Shown piece after piece: positions 1 through 8,588 of a stretch of 47,211 nucleotides of DNA (position 1 is the stretch's first letter; every line of letters starts with the position of its first letter). This DNA is from Sulfurovum sp. (GTDB lineage Bacteria; Campylobacterota; Campylobacteria; Campylobacterales; Sulfurovaceae), in assembly GCA_027071315.1 (NCBI GenBank), contig JALSUP010000007.1, positions 1-47,211 of the forward strand, in the 5' to 3' direction. The notes under the pieces are model-generated. The model searched no databases. It saw only the letters and a program-made list of their open reading frames with translations, and was not told the DNA's origin. The translations under genes and the position numbers were made by a program.

Positions 1-1
1 T

Positions 2-124
2 ACCATACTTGATGAAATAGCTAAAATCGAAGATGTTGTCAACAGGAATGAGGATTTAGTGAGTATTATCGCTGTGTTGCAGGATGTCACTCAGAAAATG
101 CTTGGGTTTAGGTGCGAAAGTTAA
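2..124 (+). CDS. possible C-terminal end of a gene cut by the window edge
   Basis: An open frame enters from the left edge and runs 40 codons to a TAA at 122-124. The peptide is rich in I, L, V, D and E, looks coding-like and ends in GFRCES. It overlaps the convergent cytochrome gene by 69 bp, which argues against it. No family is recognised. It could be the true end of an upstream gene or a chance open frame. Confidence 0.3.
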   Translation, partial: TILDEIAKIEDVVNRNEDLVSIIAVLQDVTQKMLGFRCES

Positions 125-550
125 GTTCCTTATATAATTTAAAATTGTTTCATCCATGATCTCCCCCACTTTCTGACTTCTGTCTTTAAAAAGATTGGTG
201 AAGGGGTTTTTCAGAACCTCTTTGGGAAAACTGTACTCTTTCTGCAGGTTTGTATCATTGAAATAGTTCGGAACCTTTCCTTTGGTATGACAGCTGTAGC
301 AGGGGTTCGATACCATTGAGTCCTCTGCATCCTTTGTTTTGGTATAACACATGGAAGTAATATAGCCACCGCGTGTATTGATGATCTTGGCATAGCGGAT
401 ACCGTTTATTTTTTCCAGGGCTTGAATATAGTGCTCTTTGTTTGTCTCGAGACTCTGAAGATCGTTCACTTTTTCTCTCTGCTCTTTGCCTGAACCATCT
501 GCACAACCTACGACATACAATGCTGCCATACTCATATAAATAAATTTCAT
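56..550 (-). CDS. small c-type cytochrome lipoprotein
   Basis: A 164-residue exported protein. The N-terminus has a short hydrophobic stretch and a lipobox-like VVGC with Cys16 as the probable lipidation site. A single haem c motif CYSCH (C84, C87, H88) indicates one covalently bound haem; the layout resembles the DUF3365/Tll0287-like haem family, but that match is from memory. The role is probably periplasmic electron transfer or redox sensing. It lies downstream of the PhoX-type gene on the same strand, separated by a hairpin terminator, so it probably has its own transcript or depends on readthrough. The end of the gene overlaps a possible open frame on the other strand. Confidence 0.7.
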   Translation of the reverse strand: MKFIYMSMAALYVVGCADGSGKEQREKVNDLQSLETNKEHYIQALEKINGIRYAKIINTRGGYITSMCYTKTKDAEDSMVSNPCYSCHTKGKVPNYFNDTNLQKEYSFPKEVLKNPFTNLFKDRSQKVGEIMDETILNYIRNLTFAPKPKHFLSDILQHSDNTH

Positions 551-567
551 TTCATTGCTCCATGCAT

Positions 568-599
568 CAAAAGACCGTAACAGGGTTACGGTCTTTTTG
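568..599 (-). terminator. hairpin terminator after the phoX-like gene
   Basis: A perfect 10-bp stem (571-580 with 586-595) with a 5-nt loop, flanked by A-rich and T-rich runs so that it can act on both strands. It starts directly after the stop of the 601-2571 gene and lies upstream of the cytochrome gene. Confidence 0.7.
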
Positions 600-600
600 C

Positions 601-2571
601 TTATTTTAAAATTTCTGTAGGGATACCGTCGATGTATCCGATGACTGCTTTCAACTCTTCTTCCGTCGCATTTTCAAGTAACGCACTGTTCGGTTTGGAA
701 CCGTCCGCTGCTTTTGGGTTGTCTTTGAACGGGTGCTGTGTATTGATAAGAAGCATACCCTTACCGCCTACTACGCCCATATCGACACCGGTCACTTCAG
801 CCCCTATCGGCAGGGACGCTACTCTTGTCATGCTTGCATTTTTAGTATTGTATGCCCAGGTCATATTGTTGACATGGTATTTGGTGTCTTCACTGATCAT
901 CAGTGTATCGTGTCCAATATAGGTAATGTTGTCAGGGTTTGAGATACCGTTCGGGTCACAGGCCCACTCATCGGCATAGGCATCCCCTTCGTTCAAGGGT
1001 TTACCCACTACGATCGCTTTCATGGCTGTGGCACTGTAGCTACTGTCAAGTGCCAGTTCGTATACCCCGCCACACTGGTTGGCCGGAAGTCTGATATCAT
1101 TATTCGTTTCATTGCCTTTATAGTTGTCTTCCATACTCTTTTTAATTTGACTCATGGCAACATAGAGCACATTTTTATCTGCGTTGTAGCTAAGCCCTTC
1201 CTCTTTTCTAAACTCAATGGTTGCATCTTTATAGGCTGCATATTTTCTTGTTTCAAGGAATGCCGCTTCTTTCTCTTTTCCTGCATGAAGTTTCAGACAC
1301 TCCGATTCACTGTCTTCATTGATCTTCTTAAAGCCTGCGGCACAGGTACCGTTCTCATCGGGTGTGGCAATATCAAATATGTCGGTGAGTTTCATTTTGT
1401 TTTCGATCATCACTTTGATCTCACTGTCTTTGGCATGGCCAAGTGTTACCCAGTCAAGTGTAAAGACCCCGCCGTTTTGGTCAGATGTCTGTGTTACTTT
1501 GGCAGCATAAAGGGTACCTTCCCAGTCACTTTCAAACTGCACTATCTTTTTGTCCGATACAAATTTCCAAAGCCCTTTATAGGTACCGTCATCAGACATA
1601 TAGACTGTTTTTCCGTCCGGCATCATGGCTGCCAGTTCCGGTGTGTACTTCCCTGTAACATAGTGTTTGGCCGACTTTGTTGTGCCATCTGCCTGAGGGG
1701 CGACTTCAACGATGTATCCATAGTTGTATGGGGAGAAACTGTCTCCGTTATAGCCGTTGTTCTTATCTATATTCGTGTCTCCCAGATATTTACCCATCTC
1801 ATCTACGTAAGAACAAAAGTAATTAAATTCACCAGAAGTATCATTACCATTTTCATCCAGAGCACAGTCAACGTAGAAAGGTGAATTTTTATCGGCATAG
1901 CGGGTATTGAGTGAATAATCCTCTTCTCCTCCCAGGTGGGAACCGTAGGCTGTTTTTGTGCTGGCACAGTTGATAATCGTGCCACCCATCTCTGAAAGAT
2001 CCACCGGCTTGGTATCGACTGTTCTGACCTCACCGTTTTCAAGCTTCAGTTCCGTATGGTACAACGCACCCGGTCTCTCTTCCATATGCGTAATAAGATA
2101 ACTTTTATCACCGACATTAATAAGTGAATTTCCATCGGGTCCATCAGAGATATCTTGTGAGCCATCAGCTTTTAAGAGAGGATCACCGTTTTTATCTGTC
2201 ATAAGTCCTATGGTGCCATTGCCTATCTTGTCACCCATTTTAGCAAGGGTCTTGTAACTAAGTGTATAGCTTTGGTTTGTTTTATCATCATATGTCACCG
2301 TCATCTTGGGAGAAACTCTCATGATTTTCTTTTCGGCATCATTTTTAGAAAGATCAACCGGAGAAAAAGCAATATCTACAATATGCTTTTGCGTATTACT
2401 GTTTGGATTTGCATTACTATTTGGATTTGCATTACTATTTGGATTGGCATTGCTATTTGGATTAGTATTGCTGTCCAGATTCGTATCGTTATTTGAATTT
2501 CCGCAACCTACGACAATAAAACCTATGACTGTCGTCGTTGCTACCATTGAGAGCGACTTGTTAATTAACAT
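601..2571 (-). CDS. phoX: PhoX-type alkaline phosphatase (DUF839) lipoprotein
   Basis: A 656-residue protein that probably releases phosphate from organic phosphoesters outside the cytoplasmic membrane. The PhoX/DUF839 family is suggested by the segment MPDGKTVYMSDDGT, by GGEEDYSLNTRYA, and by the acidic, metal-binding style of the whole chain. Instead of the Tat signal common in PhoX, the N-terminus is a lipoprotein signal with lipobox IVVGC (Cys23). It is followed by an N/P/S-rich linker with repeats of NPNSNA. The ATG at 2571 has AAAGGA upstream. The gene is divergent from pstCAB-phoU and shares a Pho-box-like element with it, which supports a role in phosphate starvation. Substrate range cannot be read from sequence. 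Confidence 0.82.
   Translation of the reverse strand: MLINKSLSMVATTTVIGFIVVGCGNSNNDTNLDSNTNPNSNANPNSNANPNSNANPNSNTQKHIVDIAFSPVDLSKNDAEKKIMRVSPKMTVTYDDKTNQSYTLSYKTLAKMGDKIGNGTIGLMTDKNGDPLLKADGSQDISDGPDGNSLINVGDKSYLITHMEERPGALYHTELKLENGEVRTVDTKPVDLSEMGGTIINCASTKTAYGSHLGGEEDYSLNTRYADKNSPFYVDCALDENGNDTSGEFNYFCSYVDEMGKYLGDTNIDKNNGYNGDSFSPYNYGYIVEVAPQADGTTKSAKHYVTGKYTPELAAMMPDGKTVYMSDDGTYKGLWKFVSDKKIVQFESDWEGTLYAAKVTQTSDQNGGVFTLDWVTLGHAKDSEIKVMIENKMKLTDIFDIATPDENGTCAAGFKKINEDSESECLKLHAGKEKEAAFLETRKYAAYKDATIEFRKEEGLSYNADKNVLYVAMSQIKKSMEDNYKGNETNNDIRLPANQCGGVYELALDSSYSATAMKAIVVGKPLNEGDAYADEWACDPNGISNPDNITYIGHDTLMISEDTKYHVNNMTWAYNTKNASMTRVASLPIGAEVTGVDMGVVGGKGMLLINTQHPFKDNPKAADGSKPNSALLENATEEELKAVIGYIDGIPTEILK
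2398..2487 (-). repeat. 18-bp minisatellite encoding NPNSNA repeats
   Basis: Four clear 18-bp units (2398-2415, 2416-2433, 2434-2451, 2452-2469) and one decayed unit (2470-2487) in tandem, in frame inside the phoX-like gene. They encode the flexible linker after the lipidated cysteine. The units differ by one to three bases, so copy number could vary between strains. Confidence 0.9.
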
Positions 2572-2618
2572 TTTTTTATCCTTTGAATATTATGTGCATC
2601 GAAAGAATAAAGTAAACC

Positions 2619-2646
2619 GGAAACAAATCGGAAACAAAATGGAAAC
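2619..2646. promoter_or_regulatory. Pho-box-like triple direct repeat
   Basis: Three copies of GGAAAC at 2619, 2630 and 2641, an exact 11-bp period; on the minus strand they read GTTTCC three times. The Campylobacter jejuni PhosR box, as I recall it, is GTTTC-N6-GTTTC with the same period. The element lies between the divergent phoX-like gene (48 bp from its start) and pstC (98 bp from its start), so it may control both. A possible -10 for the pst side (GATACT, 2653-2658) follows it directly. Confidence 0.7.
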
Positions 2647-2743
2647 ATATTTGATACTTAAAAGTAGTTCCAAACAACAGCTAGTAATACAATTGTTATC
2701 AAATTCCACTACAATCCCAACCAATAAACAGTAAAGGCCCAAA

Positions 2744-3607
2744 ATGAGTGGAAAACTCTTTCGAAATTTCTCTTTTTTATCAGCAACACTCTCCTTTTTC
2801 ATCTTGGTAGGAATTTTTGCTGTGCTCTTTACCTATGCGCAGGATGCCATGCACGAGTTTGGTTTTGACTTCCTTTTTAATGAAACATGGGAAGCAGACG
2901 AAGATGATGAAGGCGGGATCTTCGGTGGGTTCATCCCCATCATCGGTACGCTTTTAAGTACACTTATTGCCATGCTCATTGCCACACCTTTGGCCATGGG
3001 TATCTCCATCTTCCTGACAGAAATCGCCTCTGAAACTATTGCCAAACCGGTCTCCATCGCCATTGAACTACTGGCAGCGATTCCAAGCATCATCTACGGT
3101 ATGTGGGGACTTTTTTACTTTGCACCTATTGTGCATGACATTTTTGGTGGTAACGGAGTGGGCTTGCTTACAGCAGGGATCGTACTGGCTATTATGATCA
3201 TCCCTTTTATGGCAGCCATTACCAGAGACTCCATGAACACGACACCGCAGGTACTTAAAGAGTCTGCTTATGCCATGGGTGCAACCAAGTTTGAAGTCAT
3301 AAAAGATGTGGTCATGCCTTATGCCAAAGGAGGGATCATCGGTTCGATCATCCTGGCTTTGGGAAGGGCTTTGGGCGAGACGATGGCAGTGGCCTTCCTC
3401 ATCGGTTCGGTCATGAGCCTTCCCGGGAAGATCACCGATCCGACGACATCCATACCGGTTCTGTTGGCAAACAACTTTGCTGAGGCGCAGGACCTGGAGA
3501 TGAGTTCTATGTACTTCCTGGCACTCATCCTCTTTGTGGTGAGTTTCTTTATTATCTCTATTGCCAAGTTCTATTTCCTTGGCAAACCTGTCAAAGTTAA
3601 GAAGTAA
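2744..3607 (+). CDS. pstC: phosphate ABC transporter permease PstC
   Basis: A 287-residue inner-membrane permease with about six hydrophobic segments and the binding-protein-dependent transport signature around GRALGETMAVAFLIG. Together with PstA it forms the channel for high-affinity phosphate import driven by PstB. An acidic stretch (EADEDDEGG) lies in the first external loop. It is the first gene of the operon, with pstA 11 bp downstream. The usual first gene, pstS for the periplasmic binding protein, is absent here. Confidence 0.93.
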   Translation: MSGKLFRNFSFLSATLSFFILVGIFAVLFTYAQDAMHEFGFDFLFNETWEADEDDEGGIFGGFIPIIGTLLSTLIAMLIATPLAMGISIFLTEIASETIAKPVSIAIELLAAIPSIIYGMWGLFYFAPIVHDIFGGNGVGLLTAGIVLAIMIIPFMAAITRDSMNTTPQVLKESAYAMGATKFEVIKDVVMPYAKGGIIGSIILALGRALGETMAVAFLIGSVMSLPGKITDPTTSIPVLLANNFAEAQDLEMSSMYFLALILFVVSFFIISIAKFYFLGKPVKVKK

Positions 3608-3618
3608 AGGCAAAACAG

Positions 3619-4428
3619 ATGAACAGATTACTTTTAAATAAAATCATTTTGGTACTGTCAACCCTCTCGGCGGTCATAGGTATTGGCTTCCTTTTTTGGA
3701 TACTCGGAACACTCTCTTATAAAGGCATTAGCAGTATTCATTGGAGTACTTTTGCCAATGACCTGGTAGAAGGGGGGATCCGTAACCTGCTTGTGGGACA
3801 GTTCACCATGGCACTTTTAGCATCTGCCTTGGCAGTACCGCTGGGAATGATGGCGGGTATCTATCTGAGAGAGTATGGACACGGAAGCAAGCTGGCTTCG
3901 CTCATTCGTAATCTGAGCGACATTATGATGTCTGCACCTTCCATCGTCATCGGTGTTTTTGTCTTTGCCCTGTTTGTTGACCCTTTTGGAGGGTACAACG
4001 GCTATGCCGGTATTATCGCACTGGCGATCATGATGATTCCCATCATCATCTCTACGACGGACAACATGCTGGCATTGGTACCCAAAGAGTTGAGAGAAGC
4101 AGGCATTGCTTTGGGTGGATCAAAGCACAAGATCATCCTGCAGATCGTCATTAAAGCAGCCAAAGTGGGCATTACTACAGGGGTACTGCTCTCATTTGCA
4201 AGGATCATCGGAGAGACGGCACCGCTGCTCTTTACTTCGGCGAATAACCAGTTCTTTACCATGGACTTGAGCGGGCAGTTCCCTTCACTCACGGTAAGTA
4301 TCTACAACCTGGCAACGTATCCGGACTCGGCAAGTCGAGAGTTGGCCTGGGCGGCATCGTTCATTTTGACTATGATCGTACTCTGTATCAATCTCATCGG
4401 GCGTTATGCCATCAGAAATAAAAAGTAA
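3619..4428 (+). CDS. pstA: phosphate ABC transporter permease PstA
   Basis: A 269-residue multi-spanning membrane protein and the partner of PstC. The EAA-type loop is visible in KELREAGIALGGSKHKII and the family motif in FARIIGETAPLLFTS. Length and hydrophobic profile fit PstA. It is preceded by pstC and followed after 9 bp by pstB, so the three are surely one transcript. Confidence 0.93.
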   Translation: MNRLLLNKIILVLSTLSAVIGIGFLFWILGTLSYKGISSIHWSTFANDLVEGGIRNLLVGQFTMALLASALAVPLGMMAGIYLREYGHGSKLASLIRNLSDIMMSAPSIVIGVFVFALFVDPFGGYNGYAGIIALAIMMIPIIISTTDNMLALVPKELREAGIALGGSKHKIILQIVIKAAKVGITTGVLLSFARIIGETAPLLFTSANNQFFTMDLSGQFPSLTVSIYNLATYPDSASRELAWAASFILTMIVLCINLIGRYAIRNKK

Positions 4429-4437
4429 GGGTCAAAT

Positions 4438-5229
4438 ATGACAGATAACAATTTGGTACTGGAGATCAAAGATTTCTCTTTTACTTACGCGAGTGCAGAT
4501 GCACCTTCATTGAAAAAAATAAATCTTCCTATTGAAGAGAACAAGATCACGGCGATGATCGGGCCGAGTGGCTGTGGAAAGTCAACTCTTCTGCGTGCCA
4601 TGAACCGTATTCATGACCTTTACCCGGGAAATAAATATGAAGGGGAGATCAACCTTTACAGGGAAGCGCAGGAGAAAGAGAATATTCTTCATCTCAAAAA
4701 AGAGAATGACTTCATTAAGTTACGGCAGGAAGTGGGTATGATCTTCCAGAAGCCGACCCCTTTTCCTATGAGTATCTTTGACAATGTGGCTTACGGCTTG
4801 AAGCTGGCAGGGCTCAAGAATAAAACAGAGCTCAAAGACCGTGTAGAGAAAGCATTGAAAGATGCTGCCATTTGGAAAGAGACCAAAGACCGTCTGAACC
4901 AAAGTGCTTTGGGTATGTCGGGTGGTCAGCAGCAGCGTCTCTGTATCGCGCGTGCCGTTGCCCTGAAACCGAGGGTTTTGCTTTTTGACGAGCCGACTTC
5001 CGCCCTTGACCCCATTTCGACAGGGGCCATCGAAGAGTTGATCTCCGAGATAAAATCAGAAGTCTCTATGGTCATCGTGACACACAATATGCAGCAGGCA
5101 AGCCGTTTGAGCGACTATACGGCATTTATGTATCTGGGCGATATGGTCGAGTATGACAAAACGGAAAACATCTTCCTGAACCCAAAAGAGAAGCTGACAG
5201 AAGAGTATATTACCGGTAGATTCGGTTAA
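4438..5229 (+). CDS. pstB: phosphate ABC transporter ATPase PstB
   Basis: A 263-residue cytoplasmic ATPase that powers PstCA. Walker A is GPSGCGKST, the signature is [10 protein letters not shown] and Walker B is [12 protein letters not shown], followed by the switch histidine in [10 protein letters not shown]. The [17 protein letters not shown] region is typical of PstB rather than of other importers. It lies 9 bp after pstA and 14 bp before phoU. Confidence 0.95.
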   Translation: MTDNNLVLEIKDFSFTYASADAPSLKKINLPIEENKITAMIGPSGCGKSTLLRAMNRIHDLYPGNKYEGEINLYREAQEKENILHLKKENDFIKLRQEVGMIFQKPTPFPMSIFDNVAYGLKLAGLKNKTELKDRVEKALKDAAIWKETKDRLNQSALGMSGGQQQRLCIARAVALKPRVLLFDEPTSALDPISTGAIEELISEIKSEVSMVIVTHNMQQASRLSDYTAFMYLGDMVEYDKTENIFLNPKEKLTEEYITGRFG

Positions 5230-5243
5230 GAAAAAGGAAGAGT

Positions 5244-5909
5244 ATGTTATCGAAAAATGAAGAGAAACTAATAGAAGTACGCGAACGCACAGTAGAGATA
5301 TTTGAAGCTTTGACCAAGTCACAAAAAGAGGCGTTGACCGCATTGGAAAACTGTGATGCCCAGGCCTTTGAGTCCATTATGGTACCGCTAAAAAGCATTG
5401 GGAAGATGGTGACAGACATTGACAACCTTATTCTCACCATCTTTGCACTCTATACGCCTGAAGCCAAAGACCTCAGAGAGATGGTAGCCTTTTTAAAGAT
5501 CACCTCTTCCCTGCAGCGTATTGCGACCAACGAGAAGAACTATATTAAAAAAATGTCACTTTGCACGGAAGAGACAGATGATGACATAAAGCGTATCATT
5601 AAAGAGTCTCTGCACATTAACCGCTGTACCATTCGTGCTTTGGAGTATGCCATTGAAATGGTCAAAGAGACCGAAGATATGGACAGACTCAAAGAGCTCA
5701 ATGCCAAAATAGACGTGGAGTATTCCAAAACGGATGATGTCTATGCCATTGTGGAAAAAGATGTGCTGCAGGTGATGCATAACAATTATACGATGAATGA
5801 TGAGAACGTGAATATCCTCAAATATATCCGTAAAAATCTCAAGATCATTGACCGCTTGGAAGACATTTCTGACCGTTTGATGTTCGCACGTATGGGCGGT
5901 AAACTCTAA
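5244..5909 (+). CDS. phoU: phosphate transport regulator PhoU
   Basis: A 221-residue, mostly helical protein in two PhoU-like halves, without signal peptide. In known systems PhoU links the PstSCAB transporter to the Pho two-component system and limits uptake when phosphate is plentiful. An AAGGAAG ribosome site precedes the ATG. Position directly after pstB and before a PhoB-like regulator supports the assignment more strongly than any single motif. Confidence 0.85.
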   Translation: MLSKNEEKLIEVRERTVEIFEALTKSQKEALTALENCDAQAFESIMVPLKSIGKMVTDIDNLILTIFALYTPEAKDLREMVAFLKITSSLQRIATNEKNYIKKMSLCTEETDDDIKRIIKESLHINRCTIRALEYAIEMVKETEDMDRLKELNAKIDVEYSKTDDVYAIVEKDVLQVMHNNYTMNDENVNILKYIRKNLKIIDRLEDISDRLMFARMGGKL

Positions 5910-5924
5910 ATCACCTTTTTTGTG

Positions 5925-5933
5925 TGCTATAAT
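5925..5933 (+). promoter_or_regulatory. extended -10 promoter just before the response regulator
   Basis: A perfect extended -10 (TGC then TATAAT at 5928-5933) lies only 5 nt before the ATG of the regulator gene. Initiation about 6-7 nt downstream would start at or next to the ATG, giving a leaderless mRNA in addition to operon readthrough. Confidence 0.55.
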
Positions 5934-5938
5934 GCAGC

Positions 5939-6622
5939 ATGCAAAACAGTATAGAGATCATCGTAATAGAAGATGAAGAAGATATTTTAGAACTGATAGA
6001 GTACCACCTCGAATCAGAAGGCTACACCGTGACAGGCTTTCTCTCCAGCGAGAATGTCGAACAGTTCCTTGAAGAAGAGACCCCTGCATTGATGATCGTT
6101 GACCGAAACCTTCCGGGAATGGAAGGAAGCGAATTTGTCGCCTATTTACGTGACATAGGCTACACCATACCGGTTATTTTTCTTACAGCCAAAGACAAAG
6201 AGTTTGAACTTGAAGAGGGTTTTGTTGCCGGTGCAGACGACTACATTACCAAACCTTTTCGTCCTATGGAGCTGAAACTCCGTGTCAAGGCACTTCTTAA
6301 ACGCTACGGGGTACTGACCAAACAGAAACGCTTGAAATATAAAGAGATCCTCATTGATCTTGAAGAGAGCAGTGTGCTGGTCAAGGAAAAAGCTGTTTCC
6401 CTGACACCGCTCGAATTTAAACTCCTGAAAACCTTCCTTGAAAATATAGACAAACCGCTGACCCGTGATTTCCTGCGTGATGAGGTATGGGGTTCAGAAG
6501 GCGAAGGGGTCAATGACAATGCTGTCAATGTAGCCATAAACCGTTTGAAAAACAAGATAGACCCTCAAAATGAAGCCAATTATTTCTCTCCTGTCTGGGG
6601 AGTAGGGTATAAATTTTCCTAA
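5939..6622 (+). CDS. OmpR/PhoB-family response regulator
   Basis: A 227-residue two-component regulator. The receiver domain (about 1-120) has the acidic pair E11/D12, the phosphoacceptor D55 in IVDRNLPG, the TAKD threonine, and K105 in YITKPF. A winged-helix DNA-binding domain (about 130-227) ends in the typical GVGYKF. Its place at the end of the pst-phoU operon suggests the phosphate regulator (PhoB or PhosR type), which would bind the three-repeat box at 2619-2646. No histidine kinase gene adjoins it; recQ follows. Symbol left blank because orthology to PhoB or PhosR was not tested. Confidence 0.88.
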   Translation: MQNSIEIIVIEDEEDILELIEYHLESEGYTVTGFLSSENVEQFLEEETPALMIVDRNLPGMEGSEFVAYLRDIGYTIPVIFLTAKDKEFELEEGFVAGADDYITKPFRPMELKLRVKALLKRYGVLTKQKRLKYKEILIDLEESSVLVKEKAVSLTPLEFKLLKTFLENIDKPLTRDFLRDEVWGSEGEGVNDNAVNVAINRLKNKIDPQNEANYFSPVWGVGYKFS

Positions 6623-6646
6623 AAATATGTCAATATGACATATTTT
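6622..6646. promoter_or_regulatory. 25-bp perfect palindrome before recQ
   Basis: Two 11-bp arms (AAAATATGTCA and its complement) around a 3-nt centre, starting in the stop codon of the regulator gene and 36 bp upstream of recQ. It may be an operator or an AT-rich terminator of the pst operon; the arm ends in four T. A very similar palindrome is at 9100-9124. Confidence 0.6.
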
Positions 6647-6682
6647 CTCTCACTTTCTTTCTAAAAAAGGTACACTTCCTCT

Positions 6683-8464
6683 ATGAATAAATTAGAAACC
6701 CTAGAACACTATTTCGGACACAGCGCCTTTCGACCTTTGCAAGAAGAGGTGGTCGATGCCATACTGAACAGAGAAGATGTACTGATGATCCTGCCTACGG
6801 GTGGAGGAAAGTCTCTCTGCTACCAGCTCCCGACACTACTGATGGAGGGCATTACCGTTGTTGTCTCTCCTCTGCTTGCCCTCATGCATGACCAGGTCAC
6901 GGCACTCAAAGCCAATGGTATTCCTGCGGCCATGTTGAGTTCCATGCAGGACCTGGAGCAGAGTCAAAAGATAGAAGGCGAATTGAGAGCAGGGAAGATC
7001 AAACTGCTTTACGTGGCACCGGAACGCTTGACCAATGCCTATTTCCTGACTATGCTGCATCAACTCCCCATCAACTTTTTTGTCATAGACGAAGCGCACT
7101 GCGTTTCAGAGTGGGGACATGAATTCAGAGAAAACTACAGACGACTCTCTCTGCTCAAAGAGCAGTTTGCCACAACCCCTATTACCGCTTTTACAGCCAC
7201 AGCAACCAATGCCGTGGAACAGGACATCGCCACCAATCTGGGCTTGCAAAACCCAAAACGTGTCAGAGGGTCACTTTTCAGAGACAATCTGACCATCCAT
7301 GCCAAACACCGCATTAAAGACGGTCGTGCACAACTCATGGAGTTCCTGAAAATGCATCAAGGCGAATCGGGGATCATCTATACCCTCTCCCGTAAAAATA
7401 CAGAAGCCGTAGCACATTTTTTACAGGAAAAAGGCATAGAAGCCAAAGCCTACCATGCCGGTCTCCCCACGCAGGAGAAGAACAAAACCTATGCAGACTT
7501 TGTGGCAGACAAGGTACAGGTTGTCGTGGCAACTATCGCCTTTGGTATGGGAATTGACAAGTCCAATATCCGTTTTGTCGTACACATGACCATGCCCAAA
7601 ACGCTGGAGAACTTCTACCAGGAGATCGGACGGGCAGGACGGGACGGACTGGAAGCGGAAACCCTTCTGCTCTTCTCTGCTCAGGACATTGTGCAGCAGA
7701 AGATGTTCATTGAAGACCTGCCGGAGACCCCTTACAAAGAGCATGCCTTCAACAAACTCGACAGCATGGTACGTTTTGCCAACTCTGAAAACTGCCGCCA
7801 TCAGTCTGTGGCTGCCTATTTTGATGACCGTATTAAAGCCTGTGAGACATTGTGTGACAACTGTACCGCACCAGAGAGTGAAAAGGTTGACATTACAACC
7901 GCCTCGCGCATGCTGCTCTCTACCATTTTGCGTACAGACCAGAAGTTCGGTCTGCACTATGTCATTGATGTACTTAAAGGCTCCAAGGAGCAGAGACTCC
8001 TTCAAAACGGGCATGACACACTCTCTGTCTATGGTATCGGTACGGAGTATTCTAAAAACCAATGGTTGACAATCGGTGACAAGCTGCTTGAACTGGGTGC
8101 TGTTGAAATCGGTGAATTTAAAGTCTACAGGTTGACAACCTTTGGGGTGGAAGTCATTAAAGGTGCCCACGAGATCCTGCTCAAAAAAGAGCGTCTTGAA
8201 GTGCAAAAAGCCGTTGCGAAGAAAAAAGTCAGCTATTTTGATGATTATGATGTAGAGATGTACGACAGACTGAGAGACCTCCGTACACAAATTGCTTCTG
8301 CAAAAGGCATACCTCCATACATCGTCTTTTCAGACAAAACACTTAAAGACCTCTCCTCCAAAGTCCCTCAGGATAAAGAAGAGATGCTTGCTGTCCACGG
8401 CATAGGTGAAGTGAAGTTTGAACGGTATGGGGAAGCCTTTTTAGCGTTGCTGATTGATGGGTGA
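6683..8464 (+). CDS. recQ: ATP-dependent DNA helicase RecQ
   Basis: A 593-residue 3'-5' DNA helicase for recombination and replication repair. Walker A is LPTGGGKS, the DEAH box is VIDEAHCVSEWGHEFR, and motif VI is QEIGRAGRDG. The zinc-binding region has cysteines at CRHQS and CETLCDNC, followed by a winged-helix RQC part and a C-terminal HRDC domain (about 515-593). Length fits the RecQ family. The ribosome site is weak (AAGG about 14 nt away) and a TACACT hexamer ends 7 nt before the ATG, so a leaderless start is possible. A 25-bp palindrome lies just upstream. Confidence 0.95.
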   Translation: MNKLETLEHYFGHSAFRPLQEEVVDAILNREDVLMILPTGGGKSLCYQLPTLLMEGITVVVSPLLALMHDQVTALKANGIPAAMLSSMQDLEQSQKIEGELRAGKIKLLYVAPERLTNAYFLTMLHQLPINFFVIDEAHCVSEWGHEFRENYRRLSLLKEQFATTPITAFTATATNAVEQDIATNLGLQNPKRVRGSLFRDNLTIHAKHRIKDGRAQLMEFLKMHQGESGIIYTLSRKNTEAVAHFLQEKGIEAKAYHAGLPTQEKNKTYADFVADKVQVVVATIAFGMGIDKSNIRFVVHMTMPKTLENFYQEIGRAGRDGLEAETLLLFSAQDIVQQKMFIEDLPETPYKEHAFNKLDSMVRFANSENCRHQSVAAYFDDRIKACETLCDNCTAPESEKVDITTASRMLLSTILRTDQKFGLHYVIDVLKGSKEQRLLQNGHDTLSVYGIGTEYSKNQWLTIGDKLLELGAVEIGEFKVYRLTTFGVEVIKGAHEILLKKERLEVQKAVAKKKVSYFDDYDVEMYDRLRDLRTQIASAKGIPPYIVFSDKTLKDLSSKVPQDKEEMLAVHGIGEVKFERYGEAFLALLIDG

Positions 8465-8588
8465 TTTTTTGTGTAAAATTAAAATGACATAAGGGTGTAG
8501 GGTGTTGTGCCCTCACAACACCACAAATTTGAATTACGATTGAAATTTATTTGTATGCATATTGTCGGTGTTGTAAGGGTACAACACC

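Noticed and set aside
2398-2487. NANP-like repeat as a sign of relation to malaria surface proteins
   Set aside because: Simple tandem 18-bp units in a linker; the similarity is compositional and the host gene is bacterial.
7421-8290. 289-codon antisense frame in recQ
   Set aside because: Shadow of the recQ reading frame; the plus strand has all helicase motifs and the antisense product has no recognisable features.
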